Shown: positions 52,261 through 61,652, counted from the first letter of the stretch. The stretch: 64,000 nucleotides of DNA from Mesorhizobium huakuii (GCF_030160235.1 NZ_BSNY01000021.1:1-64000); one strand, 5' to 3'. Program-made: numbers and translations. The notes: generated from the sequence alone by a model not told the origin.

Positions 52261-54618
52261 CTATTTCGGCAGCGCGTAAGCCATCACATAATCGCCGGGC
52301 TTGGTGCCGACCGAGCCGTGGCCGCCGGCGACGATGACCACGAACTGGCGCCCGTCGGCGACCGTGTAGGTCATCGGCGTCGATTGCCCGCCGGCAGGCA
52401 ATCGGGCCCGCCAGAGCTGCTTGCCTGACGTCAGGTCGTAGGCGCGCAGATAGTCGTCGACCGCGGCACCCAGGAAGGCGACGCCACCGGCGGTGATCAT
52501 CGGCCCGCCAATGCCGGGCACGCCGACCTTCAGCGGCAACGGCAGCGGCGTCATGTCGTAGACGGTGCCGTTGCGGTGCTTGTAGTTGATCGTGCCTGTC
52601 CTGAGGTCGACACCGGCGACGTAACCCCAGGGCGGCGCCTGGCAGGGAATGCCGAGCGGCGACAGGAACGGTCCCATCACCACCGCGTAGGGCGCGCCCT
52701 CATTGCGGTTCAGCCCTTGTTCGCTGCCCTTGGTGTTGTCACCCGGCGGCGGCACGTCCGCGCGGGGAACGAGCCTGGACGTGAAGGCGAGATAGGTCGG
52801 CATGCCGAACATCACCTGCCGCACCGGATCGACCGCCACCCCGCCCCAGTTGAAGACGCCGAAATTGCCGGGATAGACCAGCGACCCCTGCAGCGAAGGC
52901 GGCGTGTAGCGGCCTTCATAGCGCAATTTGTGGAAGGCGATGCGACAGGCCAGCTGGTCGAACATGGTGATGCCCCACATATCGGCATCGGTCAGCGGCT
53001 TCGGGTTGAAGGAGAGATCGGAGGAAGGCTGCGTCGGCGACGTGTGGTCTCCCTCGATGGCGCCGCCGGGCGCCGGCACTTCCTTGACCGCGATCACCGG
53101 CTCGCCGGTGCGCCGGTCGAGCACGTAGAGGTCGCCCTGCTTGGTCGGCCCGACCAGCGCAGGCACGACGGAACCGTCTGCCTTGGTGATGTCGACCAGG
53201 CTCGGCTGCGCCGGCACGTCCATGTCCCAGAGATCGTGGTGCACGGTTTGCCGCACCCATTTCAACTGCCCGGTGTTGAGGTCGAGCGCGGTGATCGAGG
53301 AGGAGAATTTCTCGACATTGGCGCTGCGCCCGGCGCCGAGCTGGTCCGGCGTCTGGTTGCCGAGCGGCACATAGAGCAGGCCGAGCTTCTCGTCGGCGCT
53401 CGGCGTCGACCACATGTTGGGCGAGTTGGCGGTGTAGGTCTGGCCGGCCGGCAGCGGCGTCGTCTGGTCCGGATTGCCGGAATCCCAGTTCCAGATCAGT
53501 TTGCCTGTGCTCGCATCATAGGCGCGGATGACGCCCGACGGCTCCTGCGTCGAATAGTTGTCGTTGACCGCGCCGCCGACGATGATCTTGCCGCCCGATA
53601 TCAGCGGCGCCGAGGTCGAGTAGTAATAGCCCGACTTCGGGTATGGCATGCCGGTCAACAGGTTGAGCGTACCGCCCTCGGCGAAGGCGGGACAGACCTG
53701 CCCGTTGGCGGCGTCGAGCGCGATCAGCCGCGCATCCGAGGTCGGCAGGTAGACGCGGGCAGCACAAGGCTGGCCGGCGGCGCCGGTGGCATCGGCATAG
53801 TAGGACACGCCGCGGCAGGTCTGGTGCTGGCGGTCCTTGTCCAGCTTGATCTTGGGATCGTAGCGCCACTTCTCCTTGCCGGTCGCGGCGTCCACCGCGA
53901 TGGCGAAATTATGCGGCGTGCAGATGAAGAGCGTGTCGCCGATCTTGAGCGGCGTCACCTGATAGGTGGTCTCGCCGATATCGTCAGGCCCTTTCACGTC
54001 GCCGGTGCGGTAAATCCAGGCCGGCTGCAGATTGGCGACATTGTCCGGCGTGATCTGGTCGAGCGGCGAATAGCGCTGGCCGAACTGCGTGCGGCCGTAG
54101 AAGTGCCATTCGCCCGCCGGCACATCATTGCCCAGATTGGCGTTGGGGATCACCTTGTCGGTGTCGAGCGCGCCGGCAATGTCCTTCGGGTCCGTCGTCA
54201 TCGAATAGCCGGCCACCGCCAGCGATGCCAGCACGGCCAGGATCAGCGGCGCGCGCCCGTCGGGCCCGGCAAGGCCTCGCCGCGCCCATGGCGTCAGCAG
54301 CCACAGTGCCACCAGCACGATGATGCCGCCGCGCGGGCCGAGTTCCCACCAATCGAAGCCGATTTCCCAGACCGCCCAGGCCAGCGTGCCGAGCACGATC
54401 GCCGCATAGAGCCATAGCGCCGTGGACCGGCGCCGGTAGAGCAGCCAGGCGGCGATCAGGAAGGCGAGGCCGACAACGATGTAGTACCAACTGCCCCCCA
54501 GCGATGCCAGCCAGATGCCACCGCCACCAAGCGCCAGACCGAGGAGAAAGAGAACGAGGGAGGTGATGGTGACAGCCAAGATGATACTCCTTCGACTGTT
54601 GCGCGCTTGCGCGGCCAT
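52261..54618 (-). CDS. gcd: Membrane-bound PQQ-dependent glucose dehydrogenase
   Basis: 785-residue quinoprotein oxidising aldoses in the periplasm and reducing ubiquinone. Five helices (about 12-150) are followed by the eight-bladed propeller. Blocks close to E. coli Gcd are visible: MWGITMFDQLACRIAFHKLRYEG, GNFGVFNWGGVAVDPVRQV, SPLGIPCQAPPWGYV and the ending AGGHGSVGTKPGDYVMAYALP. DLWDMDVPAQP includes the catalytic-site aspartates. The ATG at 54618 is chosen. PQQ must come from pqq genes elsewhere or from outside, as none lie in this window. Quinate/shikimate dehydrogenase is the close alternative. Confidence 0.9.
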   Translation of the reverse strand: MAAQARNSRRSIILAVTITSLVLFLLGLALGGGGIWLASLGGSWYYIVVGLAFLIAAWLLYRRRSTALWLYAAIVLGTLAWAVWEIGFDWWELGPRGGIIVLVALWLLTPWARRGLAGPDGRAPLILAVLASLAVAGYSMTTDPKDIAGALDTDKVIPNANLGNDVPAGEWHFYGRTQFGQRYSPLDQITPDNVANLQPAWIYRTGDVKGPDDIGETTYQVTPLKIGDTLFICTPHNFAIAVDAATGKEKWRYDPKIKLDKDRQHQTCRGVSYYADATGAAGQPCAARVYLPTSDARLIALDAANGQVCPAFAEGGTLNLLTGMPYPKSGYYYSTSAPLISGGKIIVGGAVNDNYSTQEPSGVIRAYDASTGKLIWNWDSGNPDQTTPLPAGQTYTANSPNMWSTPSADEKLGLLYVPLGNQTPDQLGAGRSANVEKFSSSITALDLNTGQLKWVRQTVHHDLWDMDVPAQPSLVDITKADGSVVPALVGPTKQGDLYVLDRRTGEPVIAVKEVPAPGGAIEGDHTSPTQPSSDLSFNPKPLTDADMWGITMFDQLACRIAFHKLRYEGRYTPPSLQGSLVYPGNFGVFNWGGVAVDPVRQVMFGMPTYLAFTSRLVPRADVPPPGDNTKGSEQGLNRNEGAPYAVVMGPFLSPLGIPCQAPPWGYVAGVDLRTGTINYKHRNGTVYDMTPLPLPLKVGVPGIGGPMITAGGVAFLGAAVDDYLRAYDLTSGKQLWRARLPAGGQSTPMTYTVADGRQFVVIVAGGHGSVGTKPGDYVMAYALPK

Positions 54619-54740
54619 GGGCAACCCGGTGCACCGCTCCTGCCCTGCGCACAGCTTTCTCCTGCCTGCCCCGCCTGTCAAGCTGCCCACACGCCAAGGT
54701 GGCAATCCATCTTGCCTGCATCAGGGTTTTCCCGCAGTCT

Positions 54741-54762
54741 CCACGGATCATCTTTTCCGTGG
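54741..54762 (+). promoter_or_regulatory. Hairpin touching the DUF2059 ribosome-binding site
   Basis: CCACGGA (54741-54747) and TCCGTGG (54756-54762) pair perfectly over an 8-nt loop. The right arm overlaps the first two bases of the GGAG at 54761-54764, 9 nt before the ATG, so folding could mask the ribosome-binding site. Confidence 0.4.
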
Positions 54763-54772
54763 AGCAAGCAAA

Positions 54773-55609
54773 ATGCCGTCACTCGTTCCGCCACTGACGC
54801 GTATGGCGCTTGTGCTCTGCTGCCTCGTCCCGCTCATTGCTGGCACCGTGGCCGCGCCGGCGCAGACAATCAGCGAGATCAACAAGGCGAACGGCTTTCA
54901 TGAGATGCTGATGGGCATTGGCCCGGGGTTCACCGCCGCGGTGAAATCGGCGCCGGGAACGCCGCCGCAAAAGGTCAAGGACGCCCTTGCCTCCGCCATG
55001 GAGGGTGCTTTTGACCCGGAGAAGATGGAAACGGCCATCGAAGCCCGGATGGCGGACAAGCTCAGCGCCAAGGACCTGGCCGACCTGGCCTCGTTTTATG
55101 CTTCGCCCCTGGGCAAACAGGTCACCGCGCTGGAGATCCAGGCTTCGTCGCCGCAAGCAAGGGAGGCCAAGAAGATCGGGGGCGCCAAAATCCTCGGCGA
55201 GCTTCCATCCAGGGATCCGGCGAGGCTCGCTCTGTACAGGAAGATGATGGACGATATCAGCGCCGTCGACACCGGAGAAGCCGTCGGCTTGAACATGGGC
55301 TATGCGATGCTTTCCGAAATGCTGGGCGCGGCCGGAAAGCCCCTGCCCGACGACCAGGTAATGGCTCTGCTGCGCAAGCAAACCGAAGGGCTTCGCCGTG
55401 ACATCGACAACGATGCCATGGAATCTGCAGCCTATATCTACCGGGATATGTCCATGGCCGACCTGAAGCTCTATGAGGCCTTCCTGGCCTCGCCCGCCGG
55501 CAGCCGCTATTACGACCAGTTGCAGGTCGCCCTGGGCGCGGTGATGACGGACGAGGCGCGCTCGTTCGGCAATCGATTTTTCGTGGCGCTCGGCGACCGC
55601 AAGGCTTGA
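54773..55609 (+). CDS. DUF2059-containing exported protein
   Basis: 278-residue secreted protein. Signal peptide at about 1-30 (VAA-PAQ). The middle has MADKLSAKDLADLASFYASPLGKQV, the DUF2059 pattern, and a second copy ends with MSMADLKLYEAFLASPAGSRYYDQL, so the protein seems to hold two related helical units. Function unknown; periplasmic. GGAGCAAGCAAA precedes the ATG at 54773. Confidence 0.8.
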   Translation: MPSLVPPLTRMALVLCCLVPLIAGTVAAPAQTISEINKANGFHEMLMGIGPGFTAAVKSAPGTPPQKVKDALASAMEGAFDPEKMETAIEARMADKLSAKDLADLASFYASPLGKQVTALEIQASSPQAREAKKIGGAKILGELPSRDPARLALYRKMMDDISAVDTGEAVGLNMGYAMLSEMLGAAGKPLPDDQVMALLRKQTEGLRRDIDNDAMESAAYIYRDMSMADLKLYEAFLASPAGSRYYDQLQVALGAVMTDEARSFGNRFFVALGDRKA

Positions 55610-55639
55610 ACGACGGTATCTCAGGCGAGCGAGAGCTAA

Positions 55640-55888
55640 ATGGCGGGCGAAAATCGATACTCTCCCATCCTAGTGGGCATCTTCCTGTTACAGATGCTCA
55701 TCGGCACGCTGGTCGTGGCCGTTTTCCTTTGGATGGGCAAAGCCATCATCCCGAGACATGGCGGCGGTCTGTATGTGCTTGATCGAGTGCAAGACCCTTA
55801 TCTCTATTGGGGTCTGCTGGCCGGAATTTTGTTCAGCCTCGTGTTCTTGCCCATCAGGTATCTCTACCAAGGTCCACCAAAGCGTTAA
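55640..55888 (+). CDS. Small membrane protein, two helices
   Basis: 82-residue protein with two hydrophobic helices (about 9-35 and 57-74) joined by a short basic loop. No recognised family. It starts 30 nt after the DUF2059 gene, with GAGCGAGAG upstream, and is probably co-transcribed with it. No function proposed. Confidence 0.55.
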   Translation: MAGENRYSPILVGIFLLQMLIGTLVVAVFLWMGKAIIPRHGGGLYVLDRVQDPYLYWGLLAGILFSLVFLPIRYLYQGPPKR

Positions 55889-56008
55889 GCCCTGCCGCAT
55901 CGCGGAGCCGCATCCGAAGCGCATTCTTGCCGCGCCAGCACTTTTACCCAGAACAAAACGTAGACAGTTCTGGTCTTTCCCTGCCGAATCACTACATTCG
56001 GGGGGAAG

Positions 56009-58669
56009 ATGTCCGGCTTTTCCGAAGACATGCCCTTTTTCGACGAACCCAATGCGCGGCCGACGGCCCCGTCGGGCATTGCCGCGCGCGCCATGGCCGC
56101 CCGCAGCGGCCAGAACAGCGCGCCCGACTATCTCAAGGGGCTGAATCCGGAACAAAGGCTGGCGGTGGAGACCACCGAAGGCCCGGTTCTGGTGCTGGCC
56201 GGCGCCGGCACCGGCAAGACGCGGGTGCTCACCACCCGCATCGCCCACATCCTTGCCACCGGCAAGGCCTTCCCCTCGCAGATCCTCGCCGTCACCTTCA
56301 CCAACAAGGCCGCGCGCGAGATGAAGCAGCGCATCGGCATCCTGATCGGCGAAGGCAATGTCGAAGGCATGCCCTGGCTCGGCACCTTCCATTCGATCGG
56401 CGTGAAGCTGCTGCGCCGTCATGCAGAGCTTGCCGGCTTGCGTTCCGACTTCACCATCCTCGACACCGACGACGTCGTGCGGCTGATCAAACAGCTGATC
56501 CAGGCCGAGGGCCTCGACGACAAGCGCTGGCCGGCCAAGCAGTTCGCCCAGATGATCGACGGCTGGAAGAACAAGGGCCAAGGTCCGGCCGATATCGCCG
56601 AGGGCGACGCGCGCAGCTTCGCCAACGGCAAGGGCCGCGAACTCTACAAGGCCTATCAGGAGCGGCTGCAGACACTGAACGCCTGCGACTTCGGCGACCT
56701 GCTCTGCCACCCCATCCGCATCTTCCGCGCCAATCCTGATGTGCTGAAGGACTATCACCGGCGCTTCAAATACATCCTCGTCGACGAATACCAGGACACC
56801 AACACCGCCCAATACATGTGGCTGCGGCTCCTGGCGCAGCGGCCGGACGCCGGGCGTGCGGCAACGTCGACGGATCTGCGATCGGCCGAAGGCCGCAAGC
56901 CCGACCGGGTGTCCGAGCCGTTGCGAGGCCCGCGCGGAGGGCCCGCGCCAGCAGGCGCGGAACAGCCCGTAAGCGACAACAAAGTAAACATTTGCTGCGT
57001 CGGCGACGACGACCAGTCGATCTATGGCTGGCGCGGCGCCGAGGTCGACAACATCCTGCGCTTCGACAAGGATTTTCCCGGCGCCACCATCATCAGGCTG
57101 GAGCGCAACTACCGCTCGACCGCGCACATCCTTGGCGCGGCCTCCCACCTCATCGCCCACAATGAGGGCCGTTTCGGCAAGACGCTGTTCACCGACCGCA
57201 ACGACCCCGAGGACGGCAAGGTCAATGTCCACGCCGCCTGGGATTCCGAGGAGGAAGCCCGCGCCATCGGCGAGACCATCGAGGCCTATCAGCGCCAGAA
57301 GCATAATCTCAACGACATGGCGATCTTGGTGCGCGCGTCCTTCCAGATGCGCGCCTTCGAGGACCGCTTCATCACGCTCGGCCTCAACTACCGCGTCATC
57401 GGCGGCCCACGCTTCTACGAGCGCATGGAAATCCGCGACGCGCTGGCCTTCTTCCGCGTCGTTGCCAACAGCGGCGACGACCTTGCCTTCGAGCGCATCG
57501 TCAATGTGCCGAAGCGCGGCCTTGGCGAAGCCACCATCCGCCAGATCCACGACACGGCGCGCGCGCTGCGCATCCCGATGCTGGAGGCCGCCGGCAATCT
57601 CGCGGAAAGCGACGAGCTGAAGCCGAAACCGCGCGCCGCGTTGCGCGAAGTCGCCGCCAATTTCGAGCGCTGGCAGAAGGCGCTGGAAACCAAGCCGCAC
57701 ACCGAGCTCGCCGAGACCATTCTCGAGGAGAGCGGCTACACCGACATGTGGAAGAACGACCGCTCGGCCGAAGCGCCGGGCCGGCTGGAGAACCTCAAGG
57801 AACTGATCCGCTCGATGGAGGAGTACGAGTCGCTGCGCTCCTTCCTCGAACATGTGGCGCTGGTCATGGATGCCGAGCAGAATGCCGGGCAGGATGCCGT
57901 CTCCATCATGACGCTGCATTCGGCCAAGGGCCTCGAATTCGAGACGGTTTTTCTCCCCGGCTGGGAGGAAGGCCTCTTTCCCCACCAGCGCGCCCTCGAT
58001 GAAGGCGGCCGCTCCGGTCTGGAGGAAGAGCGCCGGCTGGCCTATGTCGGCCTCACCCGGGCCAAGAAGAACCTGCATCTGTGGTTCGTCTCCAACCGCC
58101 TCATCCATGGGCTCTGGCAATCGACCATCCCGTCGCGCTTCCTCGAGGAACTGCCGGAATCCCATGTCGAGATCGCCGAAAGCGGCAATTCCTATGGCGG
58201 CTACGGCAATCCCTATGGCGGCGGCTCCTTCGCCTCCGGCCGTGGCGGCCGGCAGAACCCGTATGGCGCGTCGCGCTTCGACAATGTCGGCGCCAACGCG
58301 GAAAAATCCGGCGCCTTCTCCAACACCTATTCGACGCCCGGCTGGCAGCGCGCGCAGGCCAACCGCACGGAAGCGACCGACCGGAACTGGGGCACGCGCT
58401 CCGGCCATCAGGTCGAGCGCATCGGCTATGGCGAGACCGACTCGGGCTACGGCGCCGGCCGCACGAGCGTGAAGGGCCGCACCATCGACGGCGAACTGGT
58501 CGCCAAATCCGTTGCCGACAAGCCCTCACCCTTCAGCGTCGGCGACCGCGTCTTCCACCAGAAATTCGGCAACGGCAACATCTCGGCCATCGAAGGCAAC
58601 AAGCTGACCATCGACTTCGACAAGGCCGGCCAAAAACGCGTGCTGGACGGGTTCGTCGCGGCGGTGTGA
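56009..58669 (+). CDS. uvrD: ATP-dependent DNA helicase UvrD/PcrA
   Basis: 886-residue superfamily-1 3'-5' helicase for nucleotide-excision and mismatch repair. Motifs: Q and Walker A (LAGAGTGKTRVLTTRIAHIL, about 65-84), Ia TFTNKAAREMKQR, II LVDEYQDTN, III GDDDQSIYGWRGA, IV ERNYRS, V TLHSAKGLEFETV, VI YVGLTRAK. Between II and III (about 280-325) there is an insertion of about 45 residues absent from usual UvrD. The C-terminus is Gly-rich and disordered, ending in a PcrA-type Tudor domain (FSVGDRVFHQKFGNGNISAIEG). Cytoplasmic; preceded by a small membrane-protein gene. Confidence 0.93.
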   Translation: MSGFSEDMPFFDEPNARPTAPSGIAARAMAARSGQNSAPDYLKGLNPEQRLAVETTEGPVLVLAGAGTGKTRVLTTRIAHILATGKAFPSQILAVTFTNKAAREMKQRIGILIGEGNVEGMPWLGTFHSIGVKLLRRHAELAGLRSDFTILDTDDVVRLIKQLIQAEGLDDKRWPAKQFAQMIDGWKNKGQGPADIAEGDARSFANGKGRELYKAYQERLQTLNACDFGDLLCHPIRIFRANPDVLKDYHRRFKYILVDEYQDTNTAQYMWLRLLAQRPDAGRAATSTDLRSAEGRKPDRVSEPLRGPRGGPAPAGAEQPVSDNKVNICCVGDDDQSIYGWRGAEVDNILRFDKDFPGATIIRLERNYRSTAHILGAASHLIAHNEGRFGKTLFTDRNDPEDGKVNVHAAWDSEEEARAIGETIEAYQRQKHNLNDMAILVRASFQMRAFEDRFITLGLNYRVIGGPRFYERMEIRDALAFFRVVANSGDDLAFERIVNVPKRGLGEATIRQIHDTARALRIPMLEAAGNLAESDELKPKPRAALREVAANFERWQKALETKPHTELAETILEESGYTDMWKNDRSAEAPGRLENLKELIRSMEEYESLRSFLEHVALVMDAEQNAGQDAVSIMTLHSAKGLEFETVFLPGWEEGLFPHQRALDEGGRSGLEEERRLAYVGLTRAKKNLHLWFVSNRLIHGLWQSTIPSRFLEELPESHVEIAESGNSYGGYGNPYGGGSFASGRGGRQNPYGASRFDNVGANAEKSGAFSNTYSTPGWQRAQANRTEATDRNWGTRSGHQVERIGYGETDSGYGAGRTSVKGRTIDGELVAKSVADKPSPFSVGDRVFHQKFGNGNISAIEGNKLTIDFDKAGQKRVLDGFVAAV
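56846..56983. repeat. Palindrome-rich insertion inside uvrD
   Basis: About 138 bp, a multiple of three, encoding about 45 residues of low-complexity Arg/Pro/Ala/Gly between helicase motifs II and III. It includes CCGCGCC-AGCA-GGCGCGG (a perfect 7-bp hairpin), CGGCC-GAA-GGCCG, and a direct repeat of GGCCCGCGC. Composition and structure differ from flanking codons. The boundaries are estimates by reading. Confidence 0.6.
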
Positions 58670-58717
58670 GCTGCCCGGTGCCGAGCAGCTCTCAGCGCAG
58701 TTCCGGTAGTGCCTTCC

Positions 58718-59764
58718 TCACCGATACCTTGCCTGGTTCCACTTGTGGCCCAGCAGCGACAGGATGATGATCAGGCCGTTGAAGAACTGCACGTAGAAGC
58801 CACTCAGGCCAGCCGCCACCACGCCGGTCTGGATGAACGATACGGTGACCGCGCCGATGGCGCCGCCAACGACCGTGCCGATGCCGCCCCAGGTTGGCGT
58901 GCCGCCGACGAATACCGAGGCCAGCACCGGCAGGAGATAGCCGTCGCCGGCCGTCGGCCACCAGGTGAAGTTGATCATCACCGAAAACGTGCCGGCGATC
59001 GCCGCCCCGATGCCGACGAAGACGAACACCTTCACCCGCACGCGCTTGACGTCGATGCCCATCTGCTGGGCGCTGTCAGGATTGTCGCCGACCACCCTCA
59101 CCTGCGCGCCGAAGCGGTGCCTGTTGTAGAGCATCGCCGACAGCACGACGAAGGCGACGGCCCAGAATATCTGCACCGGAATGCCGTAGATCTGGCTGGA
59201 CAAGATCTTGTAGGCCCAGCTGCCGCTGAGGCTGGTCAGTGCCATCGACTTGCCTTCGTTGACGATCTGGATGAGCCCGCGCAGCAGGAAATTCATGCCG
59301 AGCGTGGCGATCAGCGACGACAGCCCGCCATAGACGACCAGCGATCCGACGAGGAAGCCGAGCAGCATGCCGGTGACGAGTGCGGCGGCAATGCCGATGA
59401 ACGGATCATAGCCGGCCTGCACCACCAGCGCGAAGACCCAGGAGGCAAACCCCATCGTCGCCGGAAACGACAGGTCGATCTCGCCGCAGGTGACGACGAA
59501 GACCAGGGGCACCACCACGAACAGCGCCACGGGGAGCGTCGTCAGCACGGAGCTGTAGAGATACCAGGTGGTGAACACGGTCGGGTTGGCGACCATGAAC
59601 ACCGCCATCATGACGATGAACACGGCGAGCGTGCCGAGCGAGGCGCGGTTGTCCAGGACGAAGCCGCGCAGCCAGTGGTCGGATGGATGTTTCCACTCCT
59701 GGCGGGCGGACCCGGCATGAGCGCGCAGAGGGCTTTCTAGATCGGGTTCCATGGTCTTGCTCAT
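58718..59764 (-). CDS. Sugar ABC transporter permease (RbsC/FrcC type)
   Basis: 348-residue inner-membrane permease with eight to ten helices; VVTCGEIDLSFPATMGFASWV and the C-terminal VLASVFVGGTPTWGGIGTVVGGAIGAV are the BPD_transp_2 motifs. Its start overlaps the ATPase stop by 4 nt. Part of a B-A-C order (binding protein, ATPase, permease), like the fructose Frc system of rhizobia. Substrate not known, likely a sugar or inositol-like compound because of the catabolic genes upstream. Confidence 0.9.
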   Translation of the reverse strand: MSKTMEPDLESPLRAHAGSARQEWKHPSDHWLRGFVLDNRASLGTLAVFIVMMAVFMVANPTVFTTWYLYSSVLTTLPVALFVVVPLVFVVTCGEIDLSFPATMGFASWVFALVVQAGYDPFIGIAAALVTGMLLGFLVGSLVVYGGLSSLIATLGMNFLLRGLIQIVNEGKSMALTSLSGSWAYKILSSQIYGIPVQIFWAVAFVVLSAMLYNRHRFGAQVRVVGDNPDSAQQMGIDVKRVRVKVFVFVGIGAAIAGTFSVMINFTWWPTAGDGYLLPVLASVFVGGTPTWGGIGTVVGGAIGAVTVSFIQTGVVAAGLSGFYVQFFNGLIIILSLLGHKWNQARYR

Positions 59765-60558
59765 CGCGCTTGATGCTCCGCTTCGCCGGCCTCGCGCAGT
59801 CCAGGCAATCCGCCGGGATGCGCGACGTCCTCCATGAAATTGATCAACTCTTCCGCCGACTTCACCGTGCTGCGGTCGGCGGTCAGCGCCACCTTGCCGC
59901 GATCGAGCACCACGAAGCGGTCGGCGATGTCGAAGACGTGATGGATGTTGTGACCGATGAACAGGATCGAGCGTCCGCTCGCCCGCACCTGGCGCACGAA
60001 ATGGAACACCTTGGCGGTCTCGGTCAACGACAGCGCCGTCGTCGGCTCGTCGAGGATGATCAGCTCGGCCTGCTTGTAGATGGCGCGCGCAATCGCCACG
60101 CCTTGGCGTTCGCCGCCCGACAGCTGGCCGACGATCGAGTGCGGCGTGAACACCTTTGAGGTGAAGCCGATCTCGCGCATCAACCGGCTCGCCTCCTCGA
60201 TCTCCTTGTTGACCTTCAGCCAGCCCATGAAGCCGGTCAGTTCGCGGCCCATGAAGATGTTGCGCACGATGGTTTGCTGCACGGCCAGCGCCCGGTCCTG
60301 GAACACCGTCTCGATGCCTGCGTCACGCGAGCGCGCCGCGCTCCAGCCGCTCACCGGCTTGTCGCGCACGAGGATGTCGCCGCTGGTCGGCCTAACGACG
60401 CCGGACAGGATCTTGATCAGCGTCGACTTACCGGCGCCATTGTCGCCGATGAGGCCGACAACCTCGCCGCGGTCGACGCTGAGATTGACGCCGCCCAGCG
60501 CATAGACCTGACCGTAGGATTTCGTGATATCGCGCAGTTCGATGATGCGTTCGGCCAT
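59761..60558 (-). CDS. Sugar ABC transporter ATPase, single domain
   Basis: 265-residue ATPase with one nucleotide-binding domain: Walker A GDNGAGKST (about 38-46), signature LSGGERQGVAIARAI, Walker B LIILDEPTTALS. Unlike the two-domain RbsA-like ATPase earlier in this window, it is half size, as FrcA. It works as a homodimer with the permease. A strong hairpin lies 48 bp upstream, between the binding-protein gene and this one. Confidence 0.9.
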   Translation of the reverse strand: MAERIIELRDITKSYGQVYALGGVNLSVDRGEVVGLIGDNGAGKSTLIKILSGVVRPTSGDILVRDKPVSGWSAARSRDAGIETVFQDRALAVQQTIVRNIFMGRELTGFMGWLKVNKEIEEASRLMREIGFTSKVFTPHSIVGQLSGGERQGVAIARAIYKQAELIILDEPTTALSLTETAKVFHFVRQVRASGRSILFIGHNIHHVFDIADRFVVLDRGKVALTADRSTVKSAEELINFMEDVAHPGGLPGLREAGEAEHQAR

Positions 60559-60605
60559 CGGATCCTCGCTTTCATTGTCGCATGCCGGCCCTTTGCCGGC
60601 GGGTC

Positions 60606-60634
60606 CTGCCGGCCGGGTCCAACCCGGCCGGCAG
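60606..60634. repeat. Strong hairpin between binding-protein and ATPase genes
   Basis: CTGCCGGCCGGGT (60606-60618), loop CCA, ACCCGGCCGGCAG (60622-60634): a perfect 13-bp stem just after the binding-protein stop. Such stems protect upstream mRNA and raise binding-protein yield over membrane components (family knowledge of malEFG-like operons). Confidence 0.7.
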
Positions 60635-60644
60635 CCTTGGGAGG

Positions 60645-61652
60645 TCAGCGCAGCGCCTGCTTGGCGAGCTCTGAGACGATCTCATAGTTCTGCGGCGTGA
60701 CGAAGCCGGCACCGGTGTCGACATTCATCGGCGCCAGACCCAGCACCACTTGCTGGCAGAGGCTGAGGATCGGCAGATAGCCCTGCATGAATGGCTGCTG
60801 GTCGGCTGTCAGTTGCACCCAGCCACCCTTGAAGCCCTCGACGATCTGCGGGCTGGTGTCGAAGCCGAAATTGAAGATATCGCCGGGCTTCCTGCCCGCG
60901 GCCTGCATGTAGGTCGGCACATTGCCGAGCAGCTGGCCACCGGGATAGCCGACCGCCTTGACGTTGGGATTGTTGAGCAACGCCGCGGTGATCACCGGGA
61001 TGGCGAGATTCGGATCGGCTGCCCACTCGGGCACGGAATTGATCTGAACGACATCGACGCCGGCCTCTTTCAATGCGGCGACCGTCCCACGCTCGCGTGC
61101 GCCCCGGCTCTCATTGTCGAAGGGGCCGATCATGATCGCCTTGTCACCGGATTTCAGCCCGCCAAGCTTGAACGCCTCGGCGCCGAGCGCACGGCCCTGC
61201 TGCTCCTGCTGCGCACCGACATAACCGCCGCCGAACGCCGCCGTCACCTTCGGCACCGGCACGTTCTGGTACATCATCTTGATGCCGTCCTTATGCGCCT
61301 GCTCGGCCAGCGGCATGATCGCGTCTTCGCCTGGATGGCCCATCATGGCGATGCCGTTGGGCTTGACCGCGACCGCCTCGCGCAATTGCTGCACCATCTT
61401 TTCGACGTCCCAGCCGGAGAAGATGTAGTCGACCTTGGGGCCGAGATCGGCCGCCGCCTGCTTGGCGCCATTATAGACGATGGTGCCGAAGGCGTCGCCC
61501 TCGGCGCCGCCGACGAAGAAGCGGATATGGACATCCTTGCACCATTGGGCGTCGAGCGCCCGTGCCGGCAAGGTCGAGATGGCGGCGCAAAGCGCCGTGG
61601 CGGCGGCCACGACGGTCGTGCGCAGAAGTGTCGTTCTGATCGCGATGCTCAT
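60645..61652 (-). CDS. Sugar ABC transporter binding protein
   Basis: 335-residue periplasmic binding protein, Peripla_BP_4 type. Signal peptide at about 1-32 (ARA-LDA). The mature start VHIRFFVGGAEGDAFGTIVYNGAKQAAADLG and the AVKPNGIAMMGHPGEDAIMPLAEQAHKDGI block are typical. Two cysteines (QWCKD near the N-terminus; LCQQV late) may pair. It is first of the transport genes in the operon, after the isomerase gene and a 94-bp gap. Confidence 0.9.
   Translation of the reverse strand: MSIAIRTTLLRTTVVAAATALCAAISTLPARALDAQWCKDVHIRFFVGGAEGDAFGTIVYNGAKQAAADLGPKVDYIFSGWDVEKMVQQLREAVAVKPNGIAMMGHPGEDAIMPLAEQAHKDGIKMMYQNVPVPKVTAAFGGGYVGAQQEQQGRALGAEAFKLGGLKSGDKAIMIGPFDNESRGARERGTVAALKEAGVDVVQINSVPEWAADPNLAIPVITAALLNNPNVKAVGYPGGQLLGNVPTYMQAAGRKPGDIFNFGFDTSPQIVEGFKGGWVQLTADQQPFMQGYLPILSLCQQVVLGLAPMNVDTGAGFVTPQNYEIVSELAKQALR

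Noticed and set aside
52576-54417. 613-codon open frame antisense to gcd
   Set aside because: Shadow of a conserved PQQ dehydrogenase on the other strand.
55688-58408. 906-codon open frame antisense to uvrD
   Set aside because: The strand opposite a GC-rich gene often stays open; the translation is low-complexity and has no motifs, while the plus strand has all helicase motifs.
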